DNA of 64,000 nucleotides from the NCBI GenBank assembly GCA_001599755.1, contig BCHX01000002.1, forward strand, positions 4,756,330-4,820,329, in the 5' to 3' direction. Origin of the DNA: Gliomastix tumulicola. Its lineage: Eukaryota > Ascomycota > Sordariomycetes > Hypocreales > Bionectriaceae. The notes below the pieces were generated by a model, which saw nothing but the letters and a program-made list of their open reading frames with translations, did not search any database and was not told the DNA's origin. A program made the position numbers and the translations under genes. Positions 53,637 to 64,000 of this stretch are shown piece after piece (the first letter of the stretch is position 1; every line of letters starts with the position of its first letter).

Positions 53637-55455
53637 CTTGTTGATGGAGTGATTGTGCAGATTCGGCGCGACGAGTGGAAGAAAAAGGTGGGAAATGGTC
53701 CGTGAAATGCGTGGGGGTAAAAATCAGGTTGCCTTGGGTTCCTTTTGGTCGCTCTTTCCACACGAAGCTCCTTCCACGAGGCAGGTTCCGAAAAGGGCTT
53801 CGCCTCAGTTTCTTCTCCGAACAAGGACTCTGTCGAATCGCTCCATTGTCACCTCACCTTCATCTCCTGCAACTGAAGCCCGTCTTGAATTACTACCTGA
53901 TCTAGATCGACCTACAGATGCAGTTCAAAACAATGCTGAAGCTATTTGGGCGTCGTCATGACCGGAGCCAGCGCCACAACCTCCACGTTTCCCACTCCTC
54001 CCCACAAACAGCCCGCCGCCACGGAAATTTATTTATTCTTAGCTCGACGCGACTTCCGTGCCACCCAGATTTATTGAGCACAAGAACCTCATGTCCGGCG
54101 CCGTCGCATCAACGTTGCCTCTTCTTTGCGAGAATCCGCTGGCGCTTGGTGAGTCCCACCATGCCCTGTTCTGTCTTCCGTCACTGCTGACTAGGCTCTT
54201 CGTCTGTCACTCGCCCCTCGGAATCATCGAGCTAAGATCAAAGGGTGGGAGAAGACCTGCTGAGTCTCAGCAACCTGATCATGACAAGACTAAAGCCACA
54301 CGCAGCCCTATCACGTTCGCCTCACAGGGACATTTGCCTGGCGGTGAAAAGCTTTGCCGAGACGAACAACCGACTGATTGTGCGAACCAGGCTGGCCACA
54401 GTGAAAGCTCCATCACCAAGGCAGTTCAGTATGGCAAAAGGATATACCCCCTGTGTTCCGGCCATGCTGGTGTCATCTGGAGGCTCCCCTTCACCGTTGG
54501 CGACATTATGGACCAAGAGTTGCCCACCACCATATCACACCGTGACGATTTCACCACCCGCCTGGCGATCGGGACAACAACTATGGTCGGGGAGGCGCTG
54601 CGCGGGCAGACGAAACCTCTTGCTACTTATCAACACATCTTTCCTTTCATGTACAGGACCACCACGAAGAGGTCATTCTTAACTTCCCATGCTCTGTGAG
54701 AACCTTGGTCGCAGTCGTGGCGGCGGTTTGGGGCCACGTGGGAGGCCCCTCAAGGCGTAGAACAAGTCGTCCAGTATGAGTCTGGCATCCTTAATTTTCC
54801 TTTTCTTCTCGGACGTTCAGCTTTCGTTGGCAGGGTGCTCGATGGCCTGGAGTGGCTGAAACGAATTCTTCTAAGCAGAAAGGCCCAACTGTCTTCTTTC
54901 GGCTTGCATCTTGAGAGCGGCCAGGATGCTCCTATAATGTGCCAGTGAGCCGACAGATACCAACCTGAATATCAGCTCGATAGTGAAGACGTGAAAGACA
55001 GCGGCGTCTACTTTGACATGCCCTTGTGATAGGTATATATACGAAGACTACGAAGCATCAGGGTCGCAATTGTTCAACTTTTGTCGGAAGTGGCACTCAT
55101 AGTATTTCTTAGAAGATTAAATGTCTCTGGTTATTGATTCTGCGAGTGCTGACTTCGCATCTCTAGGAATAAAACTAATATAGTCTCGCCAAAAAGATCG
55201 AGTCCGATGTGAAAACTATTCATCCCTGTACCCGTCCTCCCAAAAGTCTCGACGATTTCTCCGCCGTCAAAAAGAACCAGCATCGCCTTTGGCAAAGCCA
55301 TCATATCCATTACCGAATTCTTAAAACTCCCAAGACCGTTTCTGTCTCCCAAATATCCGTACCGACATTCCCATACCAGATTCTTAATGCCCCACTGGCC
55401 GGGTTAGCCTCGAGACGCTCACGCGGACCCTCGGACAGGTTCTCGCCGCCCCTTT
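53637..55455. other. Gene-free region
   Basis: 1.8 kb without a supported gene. The 213-residue plus-strand frame at 54058-54699 has no motifs and is interrupted in all relatives I could think of; I treat it as chance. Confidence 0.4.
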
Positions 55456-56589
55456 TTAGCGCCGGTTGTTGTTGTTGGCAGTGGCAGTGGCGGCGGCGGC
55501 GGCGCGGCGGAATCCAGGGCGCGGTGCCGGGGTGGCGCGATCACCCACGCGGCGGTTGCGCTGCCGGTAGATCCCGGCCGGCGAGATGCGGACGTTGATG
55601 GTCGCAAACGAGGTCTCGGTCCCCGTCTGGTTGTTGTAGAAGTCGTCGTCGTCCCAGCTGTCGGGACGACGACGACGACCCAAAAGAGAACCCGGCGAAG
55701 GTGCACCCTCCTCTCGCTCGGCGCGGATCATGGCATCACGCTCAAGGCCCTGGCCGAAGACGGGCGTGCCGTAGTCCGTTGGCGAGTCCGGGTTGAACCG
55801 GGGGACGGGGACGGCCGTGCCGTAGTCGCTCGTGGCAGGGCTGCCCAGGTCGAACGTGACCCTGTTGTTGAGACCACGAGGACTGAACCTAGAGGCACCG
55901 GGGTTGAGGCCACGGAGCAGGTCGTTGGTGTTGGCGGGAGTCCGAGGCGTCGGCTCGGGCCGCTGCGCCGGCTCAGGGGCGCGCGCGGGCTCGGGGGCGG
56001 AAGACGGTGTGGTAGGGGCAATAACCGCGGCGTCATCTTCAGGAACAACACTGCTGCCCTCCTCGTCCGCATTCTCGCTCGGGTCGACCATCTCCTCCTC
56101 AGACTCGGAGGACGAGTCGGAGATCTCCGAATCGACAAACTCGAGGGTGTCCGGATGGTAGTGGACATACCGGCGCGAGGCACGAACCTCAGCCCAGCGA
56201 CCATTCTGCATGCGGAAACGGAAGTTCTCGCGAGTCTGCAGGTGCTCGGGCAGGCGGGTGTACGTGCCCCCGCGGAAGTAGATCCAGACCCCGCGAAGGG
56301 TGCGCTCGATCCAGTGGTGAGGCGCAGGGGGCGCGAGGGGGTACATGGTGGAAAGCTCGTGCTCGACCATTCGCGCGTTAACGCCCATGCGGAAGGGAGC
56401 GGCGCCGGTGCCTGGCTTGGGAATACCGCAGGTTCGGCAGTTGGCGCCCCGGTTTCGGGTGCCAAACCGGCTGTTGGCGGCGCGGCACTGCTCGGTGTTG
56501 GTGCAGTACCAGACGAAGAAGTCCCAGTGGTCTTCAACGATGTCCGTGACTGCAGTCGACGTGTGAGGTGCGGGGCGTTGAGGAGGCAT
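55456..56589 (-). CDS. Unknown acidic/disordered protein with N-terminal Cys motif
   Basis: Intronless, 377 aa from ATG 56589. N-terminal 130 residues look folded, with Trp/Tyr-rich strands (HWDFFVWYC, WIYFRGGTY) and a C-x6-C (YCTNTEQC) followed by CRTC, which could form a zinc site. From about 150 on it is Ser/Asp/Glu-rich then Pro-rich and basic, ending in an Arg/Ala/Asn tail from a CGG-type repeat. No known domain is recognised. No signal peptide. The mix of ordered head and disordered tail suggests a protein- or nucleic-acid-binding role, but that is speculation. Confidence 0.6.
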   Translation of the reverse strand: MPPQRPAPHTSTAVTDIVEDHWDFFVWYCTNTEQCRAANSRFGTRNRGANCRTCGIPKPGTGAAPFRMGVNARMVEHELSTMYPLAPPAPHHWIERTLRGVWIYFRGGTYTRLPEHLQTRENFRFRMQNGRWAEVRASRRYVHYHPDTLEFVDSEISDSSSESEEEMVDPSENADEEGSSVVPEDDAAVIAPTTPSSAPEPARAPEPAQRPEPTPRTPANTNDLLRGLNPGASRFSPRGLNNRVTFDLGSPATSDYGTAVPVPRFNPDSPTDYGTPVFGQGLERDAMIRAEREEGAPSPGSLLGRRRRPDSWDDDDFYNNQTGTETSFATINVRISPAGIYRQRNRRVGDRATPAPRPGFRRAAAAATATANNNNRR

Positions 56590-57716
56590 GGTGGGAAAGG
56601 TGGTGTAGAGTTGCGCCTCGAAAGACCTGCGAGTAGAGCTTTTTGTTGATAGTCCGGCCAGGTTTCGGGATCGAGGCGTGCGGGTTGAGAGAAGAAAGAG
56701 AGGAATGGGGAGGTTCTCCAGGACAAAGGAACTGATTTTTGTGCTTCTCGACGGGTGTTTGGTTGCAGAGGCTCATCATCGCTGAAAGGCTACTCTCAAA
56801 CACCTTTGGTCTGCGTGACGGGAAAGACGGAGTGATTCGCTGTGAAATGAGCACGTCACAGCGTCAAACAGCGGATATCTGGAGGTCACTCGCTGCGTGA
56901 ACGGAGCAAACGCGATGTAAGGTGATGTTCTCGTGTGAAGTCTAGCGTTACGCGTTGTTCGAGTTGCGGGTGCAAACGCGCGTCGCGAGACCGGCTGCGA
57001 ACGAACCGCAGTCACCGGTACAGCTGTTTAGATGATTCACTGGGGATGAATTCACTGCCTATGGGTCCAATACCCTCTGAGAGTCGGTGTTTGATGCTTT
57101 TGGATGGTGATTTGTAGATTGGACATCTAGGACACGGGAAGGCCTTGTCCTTTTGGAGAGACAATAGGATCCATGAGATGGTATGATGCTCAGCCATTAT
57201 TGTTCATTATCGGTGATACTCAAATACCCACTACGAAATATTTAGAAGTCGAAGAAAGCATGCAGAGACTATCCAAAGCGATCGAGCCAGTTGATCGCAG
57301 GTTAGACTTAGCCTAGTAACAACCGTTTTTCAGATGAGGATGCATAGGTCAAGGTCTAATGCTTTTTCTCATGTGATGGACATAAATTTAGTTGAAAGAG
57401 CATGCTGCCATTTAGCAGCCTCCGGGTGATACTATTCATAGGTTGTGCCTTGATCATCGCGATCTAGGCTGGGTTTTGTTCGCTGAATATTCGCGGATGT
57501 GGCATCTCGGCAGTGAACATTCATCACAGGTGTACGCATATGCCCTTGATGGGACCACGATATACACGTGTGCATCACATAGAAGGTATCATGCCTCTCC
57601 ATCATGTGCTTCTGGGTGATGGAAGGAATGCAAGCGCTTGTGTCAGCCTTTGGCTACTGTGTATATTCAAGTATACTGGCCGACCGGCCCTCGCCACGGC
57701 ATGCATGCAAGAATGC
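56590..57716. other. Gene-free spacer
   Basis: 1.1 kb, no supported gene. Confidence 0.4.
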
Positions 57717-58473
57717 TCATGCCTTGGCACTGCTCCTCTCGGCCAGGATGATCTTCCATGCCTCCTCGATCTCGGCATCCCAATCCGCCAACGTGTGCTT
57801 GGGCTCCCAGCCCAGCAGCAGGTACGCCCGCTTCGCCGTAGTCTGAGACTGACCAGCGTGGTTGATCTCCAGAAGCAGCCTGTGCTCCTCAGCCCAGCCC
57901 CATTTCTTCACTGCCTCGTCCAGCGAGACCGAAACCGCCGCGGGCGACTTGAGAGCCCCCAGTCGCTCGCCGATGACGCCGATCTTCTCGTTGAGATCCT
58001 TCCAGGTGAATGCGCCCGTGTTGCTGAAGTAGAATCCGTCCCGGCCAGACGGCAGATCCTTCCCGGCTAGGACGGCCCCGAGGAGCAGCTCGTACAGACG
58101 CGCGAGATCCGCGACGTGCACGTAGCCCACCGTCCCCGTGCCGGTGCCGATGTACTCCGGGTATCCAGAGTCGATGGCGTGGCGGATCGTCGACGGGACC
58201 TGCATCGACTGCGTGTTGAAGAGGCCCAGCCCCTTGCCGTAGATGGTCGGCGGCATCATGATGTACGGCGTGACGCCCGTCTTCTCGGCCGTCTCGACGA
58301 CTGCGATATCCGTGGTTCGCTGCGGATACACCTGCTGCGCCTCGCGACGCACATCCTCGGCGTAGATGTCGTCGTCGGCGTCCGAAAACTCTCGCAGCGG
58401 CGGCGGCGCGTTGGGGGCGGCGGCTGAAAGCGTGCTGTCAGCCAAGTTGGACGTGCCGGTGGTCTGGTTCAGA

Positions 58474-58510
<37 letters not shown>

Positions 58511-59006
58511 CTTTTGTCAGCATAATCCGTGCCGCACAGAGAGAAAACCAACACAATAAGAACACACAAACACACGCACATGAATGTAGTAAGCCGGCCG
58601 CCCAGACCTGGCCACCGCGTCGCCCAGCCCCAGAACGAGAGCCTCCGCGGACGCCGTATGCAGGCCCGTGGCGCAATGCAGCACGACGTCGTACTCGGCC
58701 GCCAGACGCCTCAGCTGCGCGGCGTCGTCGAGGCCGTTGAACAGCTCGGCTCGGATGCCGTGCTTGGCGAGCAGGTCGGCCTGTTCTTGCCGGCGGACGA
58801 TGGCGGTGATTTCCAGGGCGCGGATGTTGGGGTCCGTCGAGGATGCCAGCTGTGCGAGGACGGAGCCTCCCCTGTAGTTTAGTTAATAGTGCAAATGGTT
58901 AGCGGTGATCTTTGGTCTCGATTGGGGGGGGGGCCTGCTGGTGCCATTCGTGGATGGCTTACACGAATCCCGTGGCGCCCGTCAGGAGAGCTTTGCGCGG
59001 GCTCAT
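57717..59006 (-). CDS. NAD(P)-dependent epimerase/dehydratase-like protein (atypical SDR)
   Basis: Three exons on the minus strand, 59006-58963, 58871-58580 and 58463-57717, give 360 aa. The first intron interrupts the Rossmann loop, and joining restores TGATGFVGG. The fold is extended-SDR/NmrA-like, with a substrate pocket motif PPTIYGKG and a VGYVHVADLARLY strand. The usual catalytic YxxxK is not present: the equivalent region reads VYPQRTTDIA. It may therefore be a redox-sensing or reductase-like protein and not a sugar epimerase. Introns 1 and 2 contain a G-run and a CCAG tetranucleotide repeat. Soluble, cytosolic. Confidence 0.8.
58476..58510. repeat. (CCAG)n in an intron
   Basis: About nine CCAG units in intron 2 of the epimerase-like gene, close to its acceptor. 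Confidence 0.85.
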
Positions 59007-61646
59007 TGTGCGGTGAGTGAGTGTTGGTGGTGAATTTCAAGAGCTCTTTTCAATCGTTCACTACACTCGTCCAACAGTGACCAGCCAACAATTGACGGCG
59101 CATTTTTATAGCGGTTGGTCGAACTCAACCCCGCGCGGTGATTTGAAATCAAAGCCCGTCGCCAAGTTTTGTCAGCGCCCGTCAAGGCATTGATTGCACT
59201 GATCGGCAATTGTTAGTTAGGGCATAAAACCAATTCCCCGCAACTGGTCTGCTACCAGCAACAGCTCAACGACGAACACCAGCAGAACAATGAAGCCGAA
59301 AAATGCGATCGTGAGACGACCTGGAGACGCGATCGGGAAGACGCGCTTGCTCAGGACAGATCGGACCGTCGAAGACCTTTGGAGGCCGTCGGCGCCAGCC
59401 TCTTTTCTGGTGTGGCTGATTACTAACCGAGACCAACGATCCCTTTCAGCTCTTACCAACGGATGGCACGGGGGCCTCGGCCCTGTTGGTGAAGGCGGAG
59501 GAGAAAAAAAACAGCTTTCCGCACGATGGAAGGGCTTGGAAGGAGCATCGTATGCAGCTTGGGACTTTGGAGTCAATAGACTCGCGTCTGTGGCTGCAGC
59601 TGAAAGTCCTGCATCGAAGACATCGAAATTTGACAATGGCACATGGCACAACACACGCAGGCAGCCATTTCCACTGCACCAACAACGGGCTGCCGGAAGG
59701 TCCCGGTCCCCGCCGCTGCTGCAGTTGTGTGGTGGGAAAATATAGCAACGGAGAAGCCTGGGAGAACCTGGCCGTCGGGTCTGACGGCCGTACGAGAAAA
59801 TCAATAGTCGCAACGATAGCGTCGCCACGGCGAAGCGCCAACACGCGCCAGCGCCTCGTGGCAGTGGAGAGATGACAAGGGAAGAGAGCGTCAGACCCGG
59901 AGAGCAAGTTTACTCGTACAGCGCGCGCGCGCCGAGAAAAGGTGGCTGCCTCTTGACAAGTCCAATATCCGGTGTCAGCAGACTCAGCAAAGCCCAGCCA
60001 TTCCATCGTCTCTGCTCGGCGGCGGGGACAGCCCGCGCATTGGCACCGGGACCGGACGCGCCACAGCGGCGGGAAGGGCTTCTAGACCGTTGATGCCAGA
60101 TGCGAGATGGGCCGCCACGATGGGCATGCGGAGGGGGGCCTGCTGCGAATCTTACCGTGCAAATCTTATGGGCGTCAGAAAGTGGTACGAGTCAATTTAA
60201 CAGAATTGGTCCTTTGCGAAGCTGGTGGCTTGCTCTCTGGGTCTCTTGGCGAGCGGCGTTGTTTTTGTCCTACGGTTGTCGCCTCTTTGTCTCGGGATGA
60301 AGGCGCACGATGAGGCTTCTCGCAGCTCCTTGGCTTGGGGCGACGTCTCGATAGCTTCGATGATCAAGCACGCGCTATGCGCACAAGTGTGAGTTTATTC
60401 TGACCGGCCGGTGAGGCTTGCCGGATCAGCATCGAGTATTTCCGGATGGGGGGAAGCGAGGCGCGAGAGGAGAGGGAGGAGGAGAGGTTGGTTGTCAGAC
60501 GGTTGGGAGGAGATGAGAGAAAGGGCCGAGTCGAGTATCTCGTCTGAAGGTGGTGTGGCTTCATTTCAGCTCGGCTAAGCTTATTTTCAGCTCAATCCGT
60601 CTCACCAGTGTAGGGTAAGGATGTGTAGCTACAGTGGATTGATTACCTTACGCTGCTGGGTGGTTGTGCAACCTGCTGCCCCCATCAGGAACTTGGCGTC
60701 TATTATCCATCCATCTTACAGCACCACCACAAACAGCGCAACACGCAGCAGCTCTGCAGCTCCCGCAGCCACACCAATAACAGCCGAGACAATCGAGACA
60801 TCCCCCATCAGCATGCTGTAAGCTCTCCCCACGGCCTGTCTCAGTTACCAATGTCGATCCAGGTAGCATCAGCGATGGGCCACCACCACGGGCCCTTGCA
60901 GGTACTGCTGCAGCCTCTCGCCCATCACTGCACGCTTTCACACAAGCGCGTATGACGTGGGCACGCCTTGGGACATCCCACGGGCCATGCCCCCCTGCTC
61001 CTCGACTGCAACCACTGCTTACTGTACTGCTCCCCAACCTGTCACCCGATAGCGACCGCAGGCCCAGACTGGCGATCTCAATTGTCGACCCATCTCAGCA
61101 AAGAGAGAGACATTCCCCACAGTTGCTCCCCTCCGGCCGACTACCGATTCGACCGTTGGGCTGATCCCCTGCAATCCTTTCGAGCTTGGCCCTTGTCCGT
61201 GTGCTCCGTGCATCTCCTAGGGCTCGCGATTACCATAGCAAGACACATGTGGTCTGTCTGCGGTCTGTTTTACACTGCGCCGCGCCTGCCTGGGGTCCTT
61301 GCTCCGGCCAACGTGATGGAGTCGCATTCGATACCCCTGCGCCTTTGCAAATCCTCTGGACGATTTCAGCAGAAATCTACGAATCCGGAGTGCTTTGCAC
61401 CCTACGCCGCACATAGCTTGGGAGGGAAGAGTGGGAGGGAGGATGGAGAGCTCCCTCTCTCTTGCTCTCTCGATCCCTCCCATTCCGTCGGCGAGCTGCC
61501 TGCCCGCCTGATCCTTATAAAGAGGGAAGCTCTCTCCCCCCTCCCTCTTCGGGCAATATCCTCACTCCCCTCCTCCTCTCCCCAGGCCTCTCTGCGTTTC
61601 ATCCTTCTTGTAGCACCGTCAATCGTTCAGTGGGAAGCAGCAGACA
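59007..61646. other. Long gene-poor region
   Basis: 2.6 kb. A plus-strand frame starting at 59290 (151 aa) has a leader-like 5' context but no recognisable domain, and an overlapping minus-strand frame has a hydrophobic end; neither is supported. The TATA element at 61516 belongs to the next gene. Confidence 0.4.
61516..61521 (+). promoter_or_regulatory. TATA box of the LVIVD-type secreted protein gene
   Basis: TATAAA about 126 nt before the ATG at 61647. Confidence 0.4.
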
Positions 61647-63395
61647 ATGGTTCGCATTGGTCAGTACCTTGCGCCTCTCGCCCTCGTGGCGGGAGTGCTC
61701 TTCGCCGAGGCTTCCGAGGTTACCCCCAAGGTAAGGCACAGCTATCCCCCTTCCCCCCGCGCGCTGGTGAGCTGGTGAGCTGGTGAGCTGGTGAGCTTTA
61801 GAGAGCATACACTGACTGAGGAAACAGCTCCGCCGTGCTGATGCCACGTACCCTGAGCTCGGCTACACCAAGTGCATTGGAGGCTGGGCGCAGGCCATCC
61901 CCGGTGACAGGAACAACACGTTCAAGTGCTCCAACATCGACCTCTACCACTTCCTCTCGCACGCGGACCTCGGCGATGCCACCGGCTCGGGCTCCTCGTC
62001 CGCCGGCTGGACCTCGGACAACGGCCGCGAGTTCGTCGCCTTTGGCCAGAACAAGGGCACCGCCTTCGTCGAGATCACCAAGCAGGGCAAGCTCAAGTAC
62101 CTCGGCCGCCTGCCCGCCTACAGCGGCGCCTCGGCGTGGCGCGAGATCAGGACCTACAAGAACTACATCCTCGTCGGCTCCGAGGCGCCCGGCTCCGGCG
62201 TCCAGATCTTCGACCTGAAGAAGCTGCTCACCGTCGACCCGGCCAGCCCCGTCACCTTCAACGCCCAGACGGACCTCACCTCGCACTTCACGAGCCTGCT
62301 GCCCCTCGGCCGCTCGCACAACGTCGTCGTCAACGAGGAGCGCAAGTACGGCGCCACCGTGGGCGCCATCCCGCGCACGGATCCCATCTGCAAGGGCGGG
62401 CTCAACTTCTTCGACCTGACCAACCCGGCCAATCCCAAGTCGCTGGGCTGCGCCAGCGGCGACAACTACGTCGTGGATGCGCAGTGCCTCGTGTACCGCG
62501 GTCCTGACCTCCGCTACTGGGGCCGGGACATCTGCTACGGCTTCAACGAGGACACCCTCACCATCTACGATGTGACGAACAAGGCCAATGTCACCAAGAT
62601 CATCTCCCGCACCACCTACGACGGCGCCTCCTGTACGTTCCCCTCGTCCACACCTGGTGCACACCCGTAAGCAACTCCCGTACTGACTCTCCTCCTCCAG
62701 ACACCAACACCGGCAAGGTCCTCGACGTCAAGAACCAGGCCTTCCTCATCTCGGGCGACGAGCTCGACGAGGCCTTTGGCACGGGCCGAGGCGCCGCCGG
62801 CTTCCCCGTCACCTACATCTGGGACATCCGCAACCTCGAGCGCCCCAAGCAGACGGGCGCCTACATCTCCAAGGTCCGCGGCATCGACGCCAACAGCTAC
62901 GTCTCGAACAACCTCATCTACCAGTCCAACTACGGCACCGGCCTCCGCGTCCTCGACGCCTCGTCCATCTGGCGCGATCCCACCGGCAAGGGCGTCTGCG
63001 AGGCCGCCTTCATCGACGTCTACCCGGAGGACGACTCCTTCCCCGGCGGCGGCGACCTCGGCTACACGGGCAGCTGGTCGAGCTACGTCTACTTCAAGAG
63101 CGGCTACGTCTTCGTCAACACCATCGAGCGCGGCGCCTTTGTCGTCAAGCTCACCTCTAAGAAGTGCCCGCCCACACCCGTCTGCAGCGCCGACAACTGC
63201 CTGCGCTCGCTCCGTGCGACGAGCATCCCCGGCCGTCTCGAGGAGTCGCAGGAGTTCTGCTCGAGCTTCCTGAACGATAAGATCACGGCCCTGTCGGCGC
63301 TGCCCTCGTATGCTATCCAGGACTGCGCTGGTGACAGCGTCTCTCGTGCTAGCAGTGCCTGCGCTTGCCTGCCTACTCGTACTGCCACTCCTTAA
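61647..63395 (+). CDS. Secreted LVIVD/choice-of-anchor-B-like beta-propeller protein
   Basis: Three exons, 61647-61730, 61828-62632 and 62701-63395, give 527 aa. Signal peptide within residues 1-23; a KLRR site follows. The mature region reads as repeated beta-blades in LVIVD style: YILVGSEAPGSGVQIFDLKKL, GLNFFDLTNPANPKSLGC, LTIYDVTNKANVTKI, GLRVLDAS and GYVFVNTIERGAF. Such proteins are often annotated as regulatory P domain-containing or LVIVD repeat proteins in fungi; no enzymatic activity is known. Six-plus cysteines in the last 80 residues probably form disulphides. It is followed by a gene-free end of the window. Confidence 0.85.
61763..61794. repeat. (GCTGGTGA)4 in intron 1
   Basis: Four perfect 8-bp units within the first intron of the LVIVD-type gene. 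Each junction creates a GGTGAGC donor-like sequence. Confidence 0.9.
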
Positions 63396-64000
63396 TTGGT
63401 TTGGGGGGTCAAAGAGGGAGAGAAAGAAGTGTGGTGTTTATAGTTGGGAAAGTGAATAGTCGTGATTTATACCCATCGCTCGCCATGGTCATCCATCTTG
63501 GGATGAAACTGGTATCAGCATTCACATAATAAATAGTAATGCATATTTTCTGGGCTTTAATCCCTCTCCGACGCGTGCCACTGGAGTGAATGCCATATGG
63601 TACCCTCAGTATTGACGACACACAATGGATGCGTGATTACTTCAGCTACGACGCCGTTGCTTGGTGTGGTTGTAGCCTGTACCACGGTTCGTGCGACGAT
63701 ATCATCCAGAGTTGCAACTCTCACCGTATTGGCATCTAAGGCACAGGACGTCTTACGGGCATGGGGAACGGATGGAGAAGGGCTACTGCACTGTTTTACC
63801 ATCAGAAGCCTCGCATTTCTCCAGGGTAGCAGTGCTCCTTGGCTTCTGTGGAAGTGCGTTGATTAGATAGCTTAGTCAGGCAGCTGGTGTGGGCAGCTAA
63901 GGAGCACTGGCCACCCAAATTTGGGTGGCCGGCCCTTCTTCCCTCATCATCGTCGCTAGATAGCGAATTTGATCATTCACTTCTTTCCACAGGTTATGTT
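63396..64000. other. Right end of window
   Basis: No gene. It ends with a 22-bp palindrome at 63909-63930 and a short inverted repeat near 63953-63966. Confidence 0.5.
63909..63930. repeat. Perfect 22-bp palindrome
   Basis: Two 11-nt arms, beginning GGCCACCC, form a self-complementary sequence with no spacer. Mate copies or target-site duplications cannot be checked in this window. Confidence 0.9.

Noticed and set aside
54058..54699. 213-residue plus-strand frame
   Set aside because: No domain, no promoter signal, and alternative frames of similar length overlap it.
58476..58510. CCAG repeat as a CRISPR-like or mobile element signal
   Set aside because: A simple tetranucleotide microsatellite inside an intron.
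59217..59828. Minus-strand frame with a hydrophobic C-terminus
   Set aside because: The hydrophobic segment is the complement of a basic stretch in a plus-strand frame starting at 59290. Neither frame is supported.
60968..61786. 272-residue plus-strand frame across the LVIVD gene promoter
   Set aside because: Covers a TATA element and leader of a well-supported gene in another frame.

Overview
This looks like a draft contig from a filamentous ascomycete (Pezizomycotina; I cannot place it more closely). Coding regions are GC-rich. Spliced genes carry short introns, mostly 47-116 nt, with GTRNGT-type donors, CTRAC-like branch sites and YAG or AAG acceptors. The protein families are typically fungal: HET, Pth11-like rhodopsin-fold receptors, GH76/Dfg5, CE15 and SET. 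Intergenic spacers are long and rich in pyrimidine tracts and microsatellites. Two unresolved bases (11214 and 14780) lie beside G-runs. I support 29 protein-coding genes and no RNA gene. Exon joins were inferred by eye from splice signals and reading frame; every multi-exon model stays in frame.

Layout. 0.6-8.7 kb: a compact metabolic block with a membrane-anchored amidohydrolase, a LigB-type extradiol dioxygenase, a class I glutamine amidotransferase, an SDR and an HSL-type esterase. 9.5-12.8 kb: two low-complexity proteins of unknown role. 15-24 kb: cell surface and signalling genes, namely a GPI-anchored GH76 protein, a Golgi-type PLOD-like glycosyltransferase and a seven-helix Pth11-like receptor. 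26-28 kb: a six-exon cytochrome P450, head to head with the receptor.

28.3-32.0 kb is the most unusual part: five small orphan genes in a row, all on the minus strand, each encoding a short helix/loop/coiled-coil protein. They are followed by a serine beta-lactamase-like hydrolase, a BTB protein, a SET-domain protein with a signal peptide, and a small secreted protein with Lys-Arg processing sites. 39.2-41.4 kb holds a decayed, tandemly duplicated gene-free stretch. 41.4-50 kb: a HET-domain protein, an LAT-type amino acid permease and two unknown proteins, one a large Cys-rich protein with repeated CxxC modules. 51-63.4 kb: a secreted CE15 glucuronoyl esterase, a coiled-coil protein with a hexapeptide repeat, an unknown acidic protein, an NAD(P)-dependent epimerase-like protein and a secreted LVIVD-type protein. 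The right edge carries a perfect 22-bp palindrome that could belong to a DNA-transposon or MITE end.

The genes do not form one pathway. No polyketide synthase, peptide synthetase or terpene cyclase is visible, so this is not an obvious secondary-metabolite cluster. The best candidates for something undescribed are the five-gene coiled-coil array, the amidohydrolase that appears to contain a second degenerate copy of its own domain, and the large CxxC-repeat protein.
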